Assembly: GCA_903882935.1 (NCBI GenBank)
Contig: CAIRZB010000058.1
Location: 1 to 64,000, forward strand
Reading direction: 5' to 3'
Source of the DNA: an uncultured Parafilimonas sp.
GTDB lineage: Bacteria > Bacteroidota > Bacteroidia > Chitinophagales > Chitinophagaceae
Length of the DNA stretch: 64,000 bases
Part shown: positions 1-8,893 of the stretch, piece by piece
Position numbering within the stretch: the first letter of the stretch is position 1
Layout: each line of letters begins with the position of its first letter
Made by a program: the position numbers and the translations under genes
The notes under the pieces: model-generated
Told to the model about the DNA's origin: nothing
Databases searched by the model: none
What the model saw: the letters and a program-made list of their open reading frames with translations, nothing else

Positions 1-125
1 ACGAATACCACTTCAGGTTCAACAGGAGAAATGCAATGGCGGGTACTTTTAATGCACTAATTGAACGTATGATGCAAGCCCCGCCTATACGTTTAGAAAA
101 TATTCAAAAACGAAGTGCGACCTAA
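1..125 (+). pseudogene. IS1595-type (ISXO2-like) transposase, C-terminal fragment
   Basis: The frame is open from the window edge to a TAA at 123-125 and reads EYHFRFNRR followed by about 30 residues. The FRFNRR sequence is characteristic of the end of ISXO2-like DDE transposases of the IS1595 family, where it is part of the last helix. Only the last 40 residues are visible because the window starts here, so the full gene may lie upstream. No terminal inverted repeat is recognisable before the next coding remnant begins at 126. Confidence rests on one motif and position. Confidence 0.5.
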
Positions 126-341
126 GTGCTAATTCCTATTTTGGAAAATGAAGTAATTCTGAAATATTTTAATGAAGACGACAGGCTGTTTTTTGAATAT
201 GTTTTTTCTGATAAAGGTGGATTGAATCTAAGGAATGATATTGCGCACTGCTTCTACAATGAAAACCAATATGGGCCTTCGAACATGTTATTATTAATTG
301 CGGTACTGTTAAGATTGGCTAAGTATGATATCAAAGAGTAG
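126..341 (+). pseudogene. DUF4209-type protein, C-terminal remnant
   Basis: A 71-residue frame starts with GTG directly after the transposase stop and in the same reading frame. It contains GGLNLRNDIAHCF, which matches the end of DUF4209 proteins (usual motif RGLNLRN.VAHG), a family of several hundred residues and unknown function. The family signal begins almost at the first codon, so this is the tail of a longer gene cut off by the upstream element rather than a natural small gene. It might be expressed as a short peptide, but no start region of its own is apparent. Confidence 0.45.
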
Positions 342-567
342 AAAATAGCTACTTTTTTTGTCTTTTCAAAGACACCATTTGAAAAGACAAGCCCAACTAT
401 GAATTCCGGTAAAAACTATGTCAAAATGAAAACGCATTGATGCCGACAACCTATGCTCCCACTAACGTTGTATTTCACCGCGCATTCGTAAATAGTTGCC
501 ATATGTTTATTAATCTTTCCCACAAAAAACCCTTCTCCAAAACATCCCAACTCCGTATATCTAAATC

Positions 568-875
568 ATGAAAAAAACACCACTCCCCATCTTGATATTT
601 GTAGGCGCGGTACTAACCGCATCTGCACAAACGGCAGACTGCCAAATGTATGCCGTAGGTTTTGCTTCCGGGGCACATCCGGTGCCTGTTTTGTATATGG
701 CCGATAAAGCACCTGCGACCGACAGCGTAAACATGGCAAGGGATGTTAGGTACATCATGCCCGGTCATTATGCAAAAGTATTTTCACTATTCCCAAGGGT
801 AACTGGTGGCTTGGTGGAGATAAAACAGGCGAGTTTGTAGTGCCATACGCAAAAAGATACAGCATATCTGTATGA
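568..875 (+). pseudogene. Small exported protein, frameshifted
   Basis: The gene begins with a good signal peptide (MKKTPLPILIFVGAVLTASAQ), so the product would be exported to the periplasm. The first frame closes at 840 after 90 residues. The frame one base over continues plausibly as KSIFTIPKGNWWLGGDKTGEF and stops at 873-875. Losing one A from the short run at 774-777 would account for the switch: restoring it joins YAK to SIFTIPKGN. The full product would be about 102 residues. No family was recognised. The alternative is a real 90-residue protein ending at 840, but its tail (VEIKQASL) looks like out-of-frame sequence. Confidence 0.4.
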
Positions 876-884
876 AGCATTTTA

Positions 885-1091
885 AGAACGCGGCTCCGCT
901 GGAGCCGTTAGCCACTAATATCGGCGTGTTTCTATAAACACGGTTCCCGACTGGTCGGGAGAAAAACCCAATCACCTGATATTTTTGGCGAAAAGCAATA
1001 ATTTGTTGGCTTTCAGCTTCAGAGAAGCTACGTGTTTATAGAAAAAAAATCACATCTATGCTTCCTTGGCTCCAGCGGAGCCACGTAGAAA
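885..1091. repeat. Cluster of five short perfect palindromes
   Basis: Five hairpins are packed into about 200 bp: 892-906 (GGCTCC, 3-nt loop, GGAGCC), 925-942 (CGTGTTT/AAACACG), 945-960 (TCCCGAC/GTCGGGA), 1016-1028 (GCTTC/GAAGC) and 1068-1082 (GGCTCC/GGAGCC). The first and last are exact reverse complements of each other, 160 bp apart. Two of them are followed by ACGT...TAGAAA (1030-1044 and 1083-1091). The layout, a palindrome followed by a short T/A stretch ending in TAGAA, is the same as in the array at 58.1-58.9 kb though the sequence differs. No coding signal is visible. From 1092 to 1348 nothing else is apparent apart from the upstream region of the AraC-type gene. Confidence 0.55.
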
Positions 1092-1348
1092 TCAACAAAG
1101 TGTTTTTCTGCATTTAATTCCTGTGTACCAAATTGGCATTGCATCAGCACGAAGCCCGCCCCATCTTTACCCTCCTAAAACCCACCCAACCCCCAAACTT
1201 CAAAAAAATCACCTATTTACAATTAACCATTGATATTTAGCTATGTAACCCCAAATAAGTTGTTAATACAAAACCGTTTATGTAGTTTTAAACGATACAA
1301 TGCTTGTTTGAAAAAATGTGCCAAAAGCTTACCGTTTAATTATACCCC

Positions 1349-2173
1349 ATGATACAATACTCGTTTTACCCCGCAGATAAAGGTTTGAATGATTTTATAT
1401 TTTCTTACGGGGTAATGGAACTGGCCGCGGGTTTAACCGCACCTTTGGTATCGCCGCCCAATGGCCTTACCGGTTTTTTAATAAGGGTAAAAAGTGATGA
1501 AACAGCCCTTGTTAACGGAAAGGATTTTGAAGGCAACCCCATTGCGTACCAGCCAAATTATGCCATCGGCCAAACCACACACCCTATTTCGGGGTACGCC
1601 ACCGGGCAAATTACTTTGCTGGTTGTTTTTTTTCAGCCCTTGGGCATGTACCAGCTTTTTGGGTATAACATGGCAGCTTTATGCAACAAATCGGTTGACC
1701 TGGTACAACTATTGGGGCATGCAACCGGCAATGCATTGGTACAAGAGCTAAGGATGGCAGACAGTATTGAAAACCAGACGGCTATTTTAAACCGGTTTTT
1801 TTTACAGCAAAAGCCAATTGACAAAGATTGTGATATGCTTAAAAAAGCCCTGGATACGATACATGCCGCCGAAGGCAATATGGACGTAAAAACCTTGTAG
1901 GCGGCTTTAAAAATAAACCGCAGAACACTGGAAAGGCATTTTAAACAAAAGGTGGGCATCAGCCCCAAGGCATACGCCCAGGTGTACCGTTTTAAATGCA
2001 CCATGAATTACCTACAGGCCAACCCCCAAACAACATGGGCCTCATTAACATACAACAACGGCTTTTACGACCAGGCACACCTAATAAGGTATTTTAAAGA
2101 ATACCTTAAAGTATCACCCAACAATTTGGTGAAACTTGATATGGGCTTTATTAACTATTTACTACGCCACTAA
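1349..2173 (+). pseudogene. AraC-family regulator interrupted by an in-frame amber codon
   Basis: Codons 1-183 give an AraC-type N-terminal sensing domain of the DUF6597 kind (MIQYSFYPADKGLNDFIFSYG). A TAG at 1898-1900 follows DVKTL, and the same frame then continues as AALKINRRTLERHFKQKVG and a complete helix-turn-helix region ending in FKEYLKVSPNNLVKLDMGF and a TAA at 2171-2173. LE..FK.KVG.SPK.Y.Q..RF is the AraC HTH signature. There is no frameshift, so a single base change separates this from a normal regulator of about 274 residues. Without readthrough the first part lacks DNA-binding helices. The immediate neighbour is the cytochrome c gene downstream, a possible target. Confidence 0.8.
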
Positions 2174-2335
2174 AAAAGTGCTGTAATTTTTATTGCCAAT
2201 GTCGCATTTGTACAATACAAGTGTTTTCGGCTACATTATATTTGTTAGCAATGCAAGATGGGATGTTGTTGTATGCTATTGCTTACGCGCAAGCCATTAC
2301 CGCAAACAATTGCCAAAAACCAGCAAAAAAATTTT

Positions 2336-3208
2336 ATGCTAAAAAAAGTTGCCAAATGGGTGTTGCTCACAGTGGGTGGCCTCCTCTGCATAGTGCTTGT
2401 TTTTTATGTAGTTATTTATTTTAAAACGGAGTCAACCATAAACAAAACATACCAAGTTAAAACCCAGCCGATATCTATCCCTAACGATTCCGCTTCGTAT
2501 ATGCGGGGTAAGAAGATTGCAACCAACCGTGGCTGTATGGGTTGCCATGGCATTGAATTGGCAGGCGGGGAGGCATTTTTTGATGAACATAACCCGCTTG
2601 GTGTTTTGTATGCGTCTAACATAACCAGTGGCAATGGCGGTATTCAGTATGCTGATTCGGATTGGATAAAGGTACTTAGGCATGGGGTGCATAAAGAAAA
2701 TAAATCGGTGTGGCTAATGCCTTCGCAGGATTTATACCAGATATCCAACCAGGATATGAAGGACCTACTTTGTTATGTAAAAAGTTTTCCGCCGGTTGAT
2801 AACGTGGTGCCTGCCAAATCAATAAAACCGCTGGGCCGGGTGCTGTTGTTCCTTGATAAAATTCCGTTCCTCTCCGCTGAAATGATCAACCATAATGCAG
2901 TAATAGCCGACAGTGTTCCGGCAGTTGCATCTGCCGAATATGGCCACTACCTGGCTACTACCTGCCAAGGCTGCCATGGCAGCAAATTAACGGGGGCACC
3001 TTCCCATGAACCGGGGGCCATAGCACCGCCCAATATTACCGCTACCGGCGAGGTGGGTAAATGGACTGTTAATAATTTTATGGGCGTTTTTCACAATGGT
3101 ACTACACCGCAAGGCAGGAAGTTAGACAAAGGGATGCCGTGGGATAAGTTTAGCTATTCCGATACCGACTTAAAGGGAATTTATCTTTATCTACAATCGT
3201 TGAAATAA
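2336..3208 (+). CDS. Membrane-anchored diheme cytochrome c
   Basis: A 290-residue protein with an N-terminal membrane anchor (VAKWVLLTVGGLLCIVLVF) followed by two class I cytochrome c modules. Heme sites are CMGCH at about residues 67-71 and CQGCH at 210-214, each with a later MP pair (LMPSQD, GMPWDK) suited to be the axial Met ligand. Such proteins carry electrons on the periplasmic face, often for quinone-independent dehydrogenases. The ATG at 2336 was chosen because it starts directly at the anchor; an upstream in-frame ATG at 2258 adds 26 cysteine-rich residues unlike a signal sequence. It follows the broken AraC regulator by 160 bp. The partner dehydrogenase is not evident; the IorAB-type operon at 10.7-13.5 kb is a speculative candidate. 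Confidence 0.8.
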   Translation: MLKKVAKWVLLTVGGLLCIVLVFYVVIYFKTESTINKTYQVKTQPISIPNDSASYMRGKKIATNRGCMGCHGIELAGGEAFFDEHNPLGVLYASNITSGNGGIQYADSDWIKVLRHGVHKENKSVWLMPSQDLYQISNQDMKDLLCYVKSFPPVDNVVPAKSIKPLGRVLLFLDKIPFLSAEMINHNAVIADSVPAVASAEYGHYLATTCQGCHGSKLTGAPSHEPGAIAPPNITATGEVGKWTVNNFMGVFHNGTTPQGRKLDKGMPWDKFSYSDTDLKGIYLYLQSLK

Positions 3209-3603
3209 TTGGGGAGATTTTTTTGACGCTAAATGTTTCCTAAGGCGTTTGAAGGATATTTGCTTAGTTCAACTTTGCCAAGTTTAATATTGCCCTTAAG
3301 AAAATTTAAGGTTTTTGGAATATTATTTGGGCAGTTTGCGGCTTGGTGGTTTTGGGTTACATATGAGTCCGCCTTCGGCTAAGCCAAAATTGTTATGTAG
3401 CGCAAATACGCCAAGTCGCCAATCAAAAAATTATTATTGCAAAATTCATATCTAAGTAAAATTACGTGTGCCGTTTTTTTCGAATAGCAGCACCCATTTT
3501 GCGTTGCCGGGCATTCACATTGCTGCGCAAAAACTTTTTTGGCCGTTCGCTAACGAAAAACCCATCAGCTATATCTACTTCAGCTAAACGCCGCCAAACG
3601 ATT
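3209..3603. other. Intergenic stretch with no recognised gene
   Basis: Both strands were read. The six frames give only short, compositionally odd peptides and no family motif. The stretch separates the cytochrome c gene and the convergent zinc-ribbon-like gene. No strong hairpin terminator was found in it. Confidence 0.4.
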
Positions 3604-3876
3604 TTACTCCTTCCCCGAAACAAAGTTCATGTTCTCGTGTTGGTCGGGGTAAACTTCGTGGCGGGATTCGTCCCAATGTTCTTTGGCTTTTATTTGTTCT
3701 TCGGTGCCGCGTTCGTAATCCCAAAAACGGGCATCTTCTGAGGCGCAGTGGAAGGTGGCTTCATGGTTGCCATGGTCGGTTACGTACATGGGGGCCTTGC
3801 AAACACGGCAGGTTAGGTGTGGGTGTGCTTGGCTTGCCTGCGGGTCGGTAATATTGTTGTCGCTCATGGTGGGCAT
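3604..3876 (-). CDS. Small hypothetical protein with a zinc-ribbon-like Cys/His pattern
   Basis: A 90-residue protein, not recognised. It has a CRVC pair near residue 23, an H.C pattern (FHCASEDARFWDYERG) near residue 43, and a charged C-terminal half rich in Glu, Lys and His. The spacing of the cysteine pair and the later His/Cys residues is compatible with one bound metal ion, but no named family could be assigned. There is no signal peptide, so it is likely cytoplasmic. Start could be either ATG at 3876 or at 3867. It stands alone between the cytochrome c gene and the LruC lipoproteins. Confidence 0.5.
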   Translation of the reverse strand: MPTMSDNNITDPQASQAHPHLTCRVCKAPMYVTDHGNHEATFHCASEDARFWDYERGTEEQIKAKEHWDESRHEVYPDQHENMNFVSGKE

Positions 3877-3999
3877 TTTGGTGTAGAATAAAACAGGGTT
3901 GGCCTGCTGGGCAAATGTATTGTAGAAGTGTTTTCGAAAAGGGTTGCAGGCGGTAAATATTTTTAGCGGTTTTTAGCCAGCAGTGGTGTTGCTACTAAC

Positions 4000-4027
4000 A
4001 AAAGGCCCCGCCGATTTGGCGAGGCCT
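4000..4027 (-). terminator. Rho-independent terminator after the first LruC gene
   Basis: A stem AGGCCCCGCC (4003-4012) pairs with GGCGAGGCCT (4018-4027) with one mismatch and a 5-base loop. Read on the minus strand it is followed by a T-rich stretch. It lies 25 bp past the stop of the gene ending at 4052. Confidence 0.7.
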
Positions 4028-4051
4028 CTGTTGAACCGATACTATCTGCTA

Positions 4052-6175
4052 TTATTTAGTGTAAAGCGTTTGTTTGTCCTGGTAACCGGGGTCTGTGTTG
4101 AAATACCAGTCGTTGTAGGCGTTACCGCCGGAAGCTGCCCAGTCAAGAAAATGTAAATAGGGGTTGTTTACTGGTTTGGTTTCTATGGGGTACAGCCACT
4201 GGCCTGCAAAATCAATTGCCCAAGGGTGATTGTCTTTGGTTACATAGTAATAGCCGTTGCCTGGCTCGCTGGCATCATTGTCGGTGCCAAAAAGCTTGGT
4301 ATTTGCCAAATCGGTAGGTGCATAGTTTGGCAGGTGTACTTCGTACCCCCTGCGCATGTTGCTGATGGCAAATGGGTTTAGTTGCGTTAAAGGAAATGTG
4401 CTTGCCGAAACCGGGCTGGTAAACTGTACGTATACCACCGCTGTGTCGCCGCTTACTTTTGGCTCGTAAGGCAATGTGTTTACAAACAAATTGCCGTCGG
4501 GGTTGCTTATCAAGTTGCGCACGTTGTCAAACGGTACAATCACCGCATTTTTTTGGTTTGCCTCGGTGCCGTTTGCATTTTGTTTGGTGTAACCGTTTTT
4601 AAGCGATTGCCCTTTTACAATGTTAACCAGGCTTGGGCTGAAAGGCAGTTGCACGCCGAAACCATTGTTAAATGTTGCGCCGGAAGCGATGGGGGCGTAG
4701 CTGCCAAAAAACTCAACCATATTGTTTTTTGCGTCACTAATCATTTTGTACTGGTAACTTACCACCAAGTCGTTCATATCGTAATCGCCCAGGGCAGGCC
4801 AGTTGTCTTCAAAGGCTATCGTGCCCCATGTGTCTTTGCCGGGGTAGTAGCTTATGTAGGCCCTTGCAGGGTCGTTGGGGAAGGCGTCTTCATAATCAGC
4901 CACGCCGTCGCCGTCGCTGTCTGTTTTGTTGGGCAGTACTACCACATCCCCTTGCTGTATGGCGGTGCTGGGGTTTGATGATGCATAAAACATGTTGTCG
5001 TTAAAATCATTGTCACTGCCATTCTCCTTATCCCTGTTCATGTCTTCAAAACTGATTATCGTACGGTCATTGTCTTGAAAAAGAATTGCGTGCTGCTGCA
5101 AGTTGGCATCCTGTTCGGGGTTAAGCCAGCTGTCGGTAAAATAGGCACCTTTGTTTTCGAAGTAGTTTATTTTATTGCCACTGCCAGCCCAGCCATCAAC
5201 CAGAATTACAAAACCGATAGTGGTGCCTGCTGGAAACTTGCCAATGGATACCTTGTTGCCCGATAAAAGGCCGCCACCGCCACCTTTGAATTTGGTATTT
5301 GGGAACACAAAATGCACAGCTTCAATCTCATCAATGGTTTTGGGTGGGTTGCCGGTTTTATATTGGTACCAGCCGAGCGAATTATAAGACGCCGTTCCCT
5401 CGAACATGAAACCAATCGAAACTTCCGCATCCTCCGCAATATTCAGGTCGGTAAAAACATTGCGGCCAAACCATTCAGGATGTTTTTGGGTAGCGTCTAC
5501 ACCTTCGGGAAACGATGCGTTGATTTTAATGAGATTATCAATGTCTATTTCATCAGACGACTTTTCCAAATAGTCAGGTACACCCAGTTCGTTACAGTTA
5601 CCCATTACTAACAACTCTGTTTTTGACGAGCCGCTAAAGCCGTTGGTATTACCGCCAGGGTGGTTGCGGCGCTGCCCGCCGTACGGGTGTAATGGCAAAT
5701 TGGCGTTTGCGTTGGCCGTTAGGCTAGACACGATGCTGCCGCCAAAACCCTGCGTGCCGCCAAATATGGCGTTTACCGTTGACCCGCTAATGGGGGCTTT
5801 GCCCAAGCGCAGCAGGCCTACAAAAGCTGGGTCAATCACTACGGTGTCGCACGAAGTTGGTACGGTTACAACGGCACTAATTGAGCCGTTACTGCCAGTT
5901 AAGCCTTTAAAAACAGCTTTTTGCAGGGTGCCGCCGGCATAGGTATATACCGTCATCATTACACCTGGTATTGGTTTGTTGGTGTTGCCCAAGGCCGATG
6001 CTGTTACAGTAATTTTTTTGGTGGTAGAATAGTTAAAACCAACCGGGGCAATTTTAGTACCGGTGTTGTTATTGTTTGTATTGCTGCCACTGGGCAGATT
6101 GTGGTCGGCTTTGGTGCATGCCGACATGATAGCTGCAGTAGTTGCAATGGTAAAGAAAACTCGTAAATGATTCAT
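4052..6175 (-). CDS. LruC-domain lipoprotein (DUF4114 plus LruC), copy 1
   Basis: A 707-residue surface or periplasmic lipoprotein of unknown biochemical role. Residues 1-20 are a lipoprotein signal with the acylated Cys20 (IMSAC). A carboxypeptidase-regulatory-like beta domain covers about 45-150, a DUF4114 domain about 310-398 (ISFEDMNRD, NDFNDNMFYAS), an acidic calcium-binding-type loop DSDGDGVADYEDAFPND at about 419-435, and the LruC domain fills the rest, ending LHFLDWAASGGNAYNDWYF. LruC is named after a Leptospira antigen; Bacteroidota often encode such proteins. It is a tandem paralogue of the gene at 6647-8755, with the same domain order and many identical blocks. No T9SS sorting domain is present. 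It has its own terminator, and shares an upstream palindrome pair with the paralogue. Confidence 0.85.
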   Translation of the reverse strand: MNHLRVFFTIATTAAIMSACTKADHNLPSGSNTNNNNTGTKIAPVGFNYSTTKKITVTASALGNTNKPIPGVMMTVYTYAGGTLQKAVFKGLTGSNGSISAVVTVPTSCDTVVIDPAFVGLLRLGKAPISGSTVNAIFGGTQGFGGSIVSSLTANANANLPLHPYGGQRRNHPGGNTNGFSGSSKTELLVMGNCNELGVPDYLEKSSDEIDIDNLIKINASFPEGVDATQKHPEWFGRNVFTDLNIAEDAEVSIGFMFEGTASYNSLGWYQYKTGNPPKTIDEIEAVHFVFPNTKFKGGGGGLLSGNKVSIGKFPAGTTIGFVILVDGWAGSGNKINYFENKGAYFTDSWLNPEQDANLQQHAILFQDNDRTIISFEDMNRDKENGSDNDFNDNMFYASSNPSTAIQQGDVVVLPNKTDSDGDGVADYEDAFPNDPARAYISYYPGKDTWGTIAFEDNWPALGDYDMNDLVVSYQYKMISDAKNNMVEFFGSYAPIASGATFNNGFGVQLPFSPSLVNIVKGQSLKNGYTKQNANGTEANQKNAVIVPFDNVRNLISNPDGNLFVNTLPYEPKVSGDTAVVYVQFTSPVSASTFPLTQLNPFAISNMRRGYEVHLPNYAPTDLANTKLFGTDNDASEPGNGYYYVTKDNHPWAIDFAGQWLYPIETKPVNNPYLHFLDWAASGGNAYNDWYFNTDPGYQDKQTLYTK

Positions 6176-6280
6176 AGTATCTGGTTTTGTAAGTAAAGTG
6201 CGAAAAAGATGCCAATTGGATTTTGTTTTTGTAAATATCTGATAATCAATATATTGTTATTTTTTCAGGTATTAAAGTAA

Positions 6281-6314
6281 TCCGTTTTGTGGATTGTTAT
6301 TCCATATTTTGGAA
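6281..6314 (-). promoter_or_regulatory. Palindrome pair upstream of LruC copy 1
   Basis: TCCGTTTTGTGGA at 6281-6293 and TTCCATATTTTGGAA at 6300-6314 lie about 105-140 bp upstream of the start codon at 6175. The same two motifs in the same order and spacing precede the paralogue (8861-8893). This conservation in otherwise different intergenic DNA suggests a shared operator. The remainder of the 6176-6646 gap holds AT-rich DNA and the terminator of copy 2. Confidence 0.5.
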
Positions 6315-6559
6315 TCGGCGGGATATTAATTTCATCGTACAGCATGTTTGGCAAGGAATATTGGTATTAATTAGACTTCACAAAATTTACCAATTTTTAT
6401 CATGTTCCCATATAAAAAACGATTAAAACTATTTTGCGGTAACTCTACCAAAGTTTTGCACTGGCATAAAGGGCGGGTCCATTTTACAAGCGCATTGTTA
6501 TTACCACCCAACGGTAAAAAGTGCCATTGCCGCAATAGGCACGCTGCTTTAAAACAAAA

Positions 6560-6596
6560 GGCTGCCCCAAAAAAAATTAATTTTTTTGAAGCAGCC
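6560..6596 (-). terminator. Terminator after LruC copy 2
   Basis: GGCTGC (6560-6565) followed by an A run pairs with a T run and GCAGCC (6590-6595), giving a stem of about 16 bp with two mismatches and a 4-base loop. It lies 50 bp downstream of the stop at 6647 on the minus strand. The internal A and T runs let it work in either direction. Confidence 0.65.
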
Positions 6597-6646
6597 CCTA
6601 TTTTACTTGTCCCTAACTGTTATTTGCTGACCTAATAATAATTTGG

Positions 6647-8755
6647 CTATTTGTTATAAATGTATTGGGTGTTTTGGTAACCAGCTGCACTGTTGTTATA
6701 CCAGTCTTTGTAAAACGCGCCGCCTGAACCTGCCCAGTCAAAAAAGTGTAGGTAAGGTTGGTTAACAGGTACTGTTTCAACAGGGTACTGCCATTGGCCT
6801 ATAAAGCTTAATGCCCAAGGGTGGTTGTCTTTTGTTACATAGTATATGCTTTTTGATGTGCTGCTGGCATCGTTTTGTGAGCCAAACAGCGCATTGTTGG
6901 CCAAAGCGGTTGGTGCATAGTTAGGCAAGTGCACTTCGTACCCCCTGCGCAGGTTGCTGATGGCGAAAGGGTTAAAGTTTGCAACACCAAATGTGGTAGT
7001 TGATAACGCGCTGGTAAACTGTACGTATACCACTGATGTGTCTCCGGTTACTTTAGGCTCGGTACTAAGGGTGTTCACAAATAGGTTGCCGTCGTAATTC
7101 TTTATCAGGTTACGCACGTTGTCAAAAGGTATTATTACGGCGTTGGTTTGCCCTGCTTCAGTGCCGTTGCCGTTTTGTTTAATGTAGTTGTTTTTTAATT
7201 GTTGGCCTGTTACGCTGCTAACCAAGCTTTGTGAGAACGGCATTTGCACACCAAAACCATTGCTAAAGGTAGCACCGGATGCAACCGGGGCAAAGCTGCC
7301 GTAAAACTCAACCACGTTGTTCTGTCCGTTGCTTATTATTTTGTACTGGTAGTTTACCACCAAGTCGTTCATATCGTAGTCTCCAACGGCAGGCCAATTG
7401 TCCTCATATGCCAGGGTACCCCAAACATTTTGGGCAGGGTAGTAGCTGATGTAAGCCCTTTTTGCGTCATTAGGAAAAGCATCTTGGTAATCCGGCACGC
7501 CGTCACCATCGCTGTCCATGGCGGTGGTCAGCTGCGGTATGTCTGTTTGTTGTATGGCGGTAACCGGGTTGGAAGTGGCATAAAAAATCACGTCGTTAAA
7601 ATCGTCGTCGCTGCCGTTCTGCCTGTTCAAATCCTCAAAGCTGATGAGGGTTTGGTTTTGGTATTGCAACAAAATAGCGTGCTGCTGCAAACTGGCCGAT
7701 GTTTCGGGGTTAAGCCAGCTGTCGGTGAAAAAATCGCCGGCGTTGTTGTAGTAATTAACACTGTTGCCGCTGCCGCCCCAAGCGTTTGCAAATACAACAA
7801 AACCAATGGTAGTGTTGGCGTTAAACCGGCCAAGCTGAACTTTCATGCCTGCGGCAAGGCCGCCGCCGTCGCCTGTATATTTGCAATTAGGGAATACGAA
7901 ATGAATAGAATCAATATCATTAATGGTGGCAGGCGGGTTGCCGGTTTTGTATTTATACCAACCAAGCGAATTGCGGTAGCCTGCGCCCTCATATGCAAAT
8001 GTTAACCATACGTCGGATGTTTCTGTAATAACTATATCCGCAGATGCTTTGCTGCCAAACCATGCCGGGTTGCGCTTTGGCTCGTTATATGTTTCGGGCA
8101 GCGCTGCGGTAATATCTTTTAAAAAGGTGGCACTCATAACATCCGAAGGTGTGTATAAATAGTTTGGCACGCCCGCTGAATTACAGCTGCCCATAACTGA
8201 AAGGTTTGTTTTTGATGAGCTGCTGAAGCCATTGGTATTGCCGCCAGGGCCATTACGGCGTTGGCCACCAAAGAGGTGTAAATTGGTATTACCGTTGGCG
8301 TTTAGACTGGATACGATATTGCCCCCAAAACCGGCCGTGCCGCCAAATATGGCATTTACCGTAGTGCCGCTGATAGAAGCTTTGCCCAGGCGAAGCAAGC
8401 CGATAAATGCTGGGTCAACAACTACAGTATCGCAGGCGGCGGGTACGGTTATTACGGCGTTAAGGGTGCCGTCGTTGCCGGTTATACCCTTAAAAACTGC
8501 GGTTTGTAAGGTGTCGGCGGCGTAAGTATACACCGTCATAGTTACACCCGAAATGGGTTTGTTATCGTTGGTGAGCGCCGTTGCTGTTACCGTAATGTTT
8601 TTTGTGGTGGCATAGTCAAAACCCACTGGGGCAACTAATGCTGCCTGTGGGGGTGGGGTATTGGTACCGCCAGTTTGTACGGGGTCGGTTTTAGTACAGG
8701 CTGAAAAAAGGGCTGTTGTAGCAATGCTGATTATTAAGGTGCGTGGCAATTTCAT
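6647..8755 (-). CDS. LruC-domain lipoprotein (DUF4114 plus LruC), copy 2
   Basis: A 702-residue paralogue of the neighbouring LruC lipoprotein. The start at 8755 gives MKLPRTLIISIATTALFSAC, a lipoprotein signal with lipobox FSAC; an upstream in-frame ATG at 8800 would put 15 residues ahead of the signal. It has the same order of domains: beta-sandwich repeat, DUF4114 (LISFEDLNRQNGSDDDFND), calcium-loop type DSDGDGVPDYQDAFPND, and LruC ending FFDWAGSGGAFYKDWY. Differences from copy 1 are concentrated in the segment between the N-terminal domain and DUF4114, which may be the ligand-contact region. The two genes have separate terminators and separate copies of the same upstream motif, so they are probably independently transcribed but co-regulated. 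Confidence 0.85.
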   Translation of the reverse strand: MKLPRTLIISIATTALFSACTKTDPVQTGGTNTPPPQAALVAPVGFDYATTKNITVTATALTNDNKPISGVTMTVYTYAADTLQTAVFKGITGNDGTLNAVITVPAACDTVVVDPAFIGLLRLGKASISGTTVNAIFGGTAGFGGNIVSSLNANGNTNLHLFGGQRRNGPGGNTNGFSSSSKTNLSVMGSCNSAGVPNYLYTPSDVMSATFLKDITAALPETYNEPKRNPAWFGSKASADIVITETSDVWLTFAYEGAGYRNSLGWYKYKTGNPPATINDIDSIHFVFPNCKYTGDGGGLAAGMKVQLGRFNANTTIGFVVFANAWGGSGNSVNYYNNAGDFFTDSWLNPETSASLQQHAILLQYQNQTLISFEDLNRQNGSDDDFNDVIFYATSNPVTAIQQTDIPQLTTAMDSDGDGVPDYQDAFPNDAKRAYISYYPAQNVWGTLAYEDNWPAVGDYDMNDLVVNYQYKIISNGQNNVVEFYGSFAPVASGATFSNGFGVQMPFSQSLVSSVTGQQLKNNYIKQNGNGTEAGQTNAVIIPFDNVRNLIKNYDGNLFVNTLSTEPKVTGDTSVVYVQFTSALSTTTFGVANFNPFAISNLRRGYEVHLPNYAPTALANNALFGSQNDASSTSKSIYYVTKDNHPWALSFIGQWQYPVETVPVNQPYLHFFDWAGSGGAFYKDWYNNSAAGYQNTQYIYNK

Positions 8756-8860
8756 ATTGGTCTGTTTTGCGTATATGGAGCCAATTGTGTGCCAGAGCAA
8801 CTGTTGAAATTTAAATTATTGTAAATCAATGTGTTGTAAATTTTGAATCAAAACAATAAA

Positions 8861-8893
8861 TCCGCAATGCGGAATGTATTCCATATTGCGGAA
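8861..8893 (-). promoter_or_regulatory. Palindrome pair upstream of LruC copy 2
   Basis: TCCGCAATGCGGA at 8861-8873 is a perfect palindrome with a one-base centre, and TTCCATATTGCGGAA follows at 8879-8893. They lie 106-138 bp upstream of the start at 8755 and match the pair before copy 1 in order and spacing (18 versus 19 bp from start to start). Likely operator or activator sites for both genes; the binding protein is not identified. Confidence 0.5.

Noticed and set aside
7244-8005. 253-codon frame on the plus strand inside LruC copy 2
   Set aside because: Shadow of the minus-strand gene; low-complexity Val/Ile composition and no homologous look.
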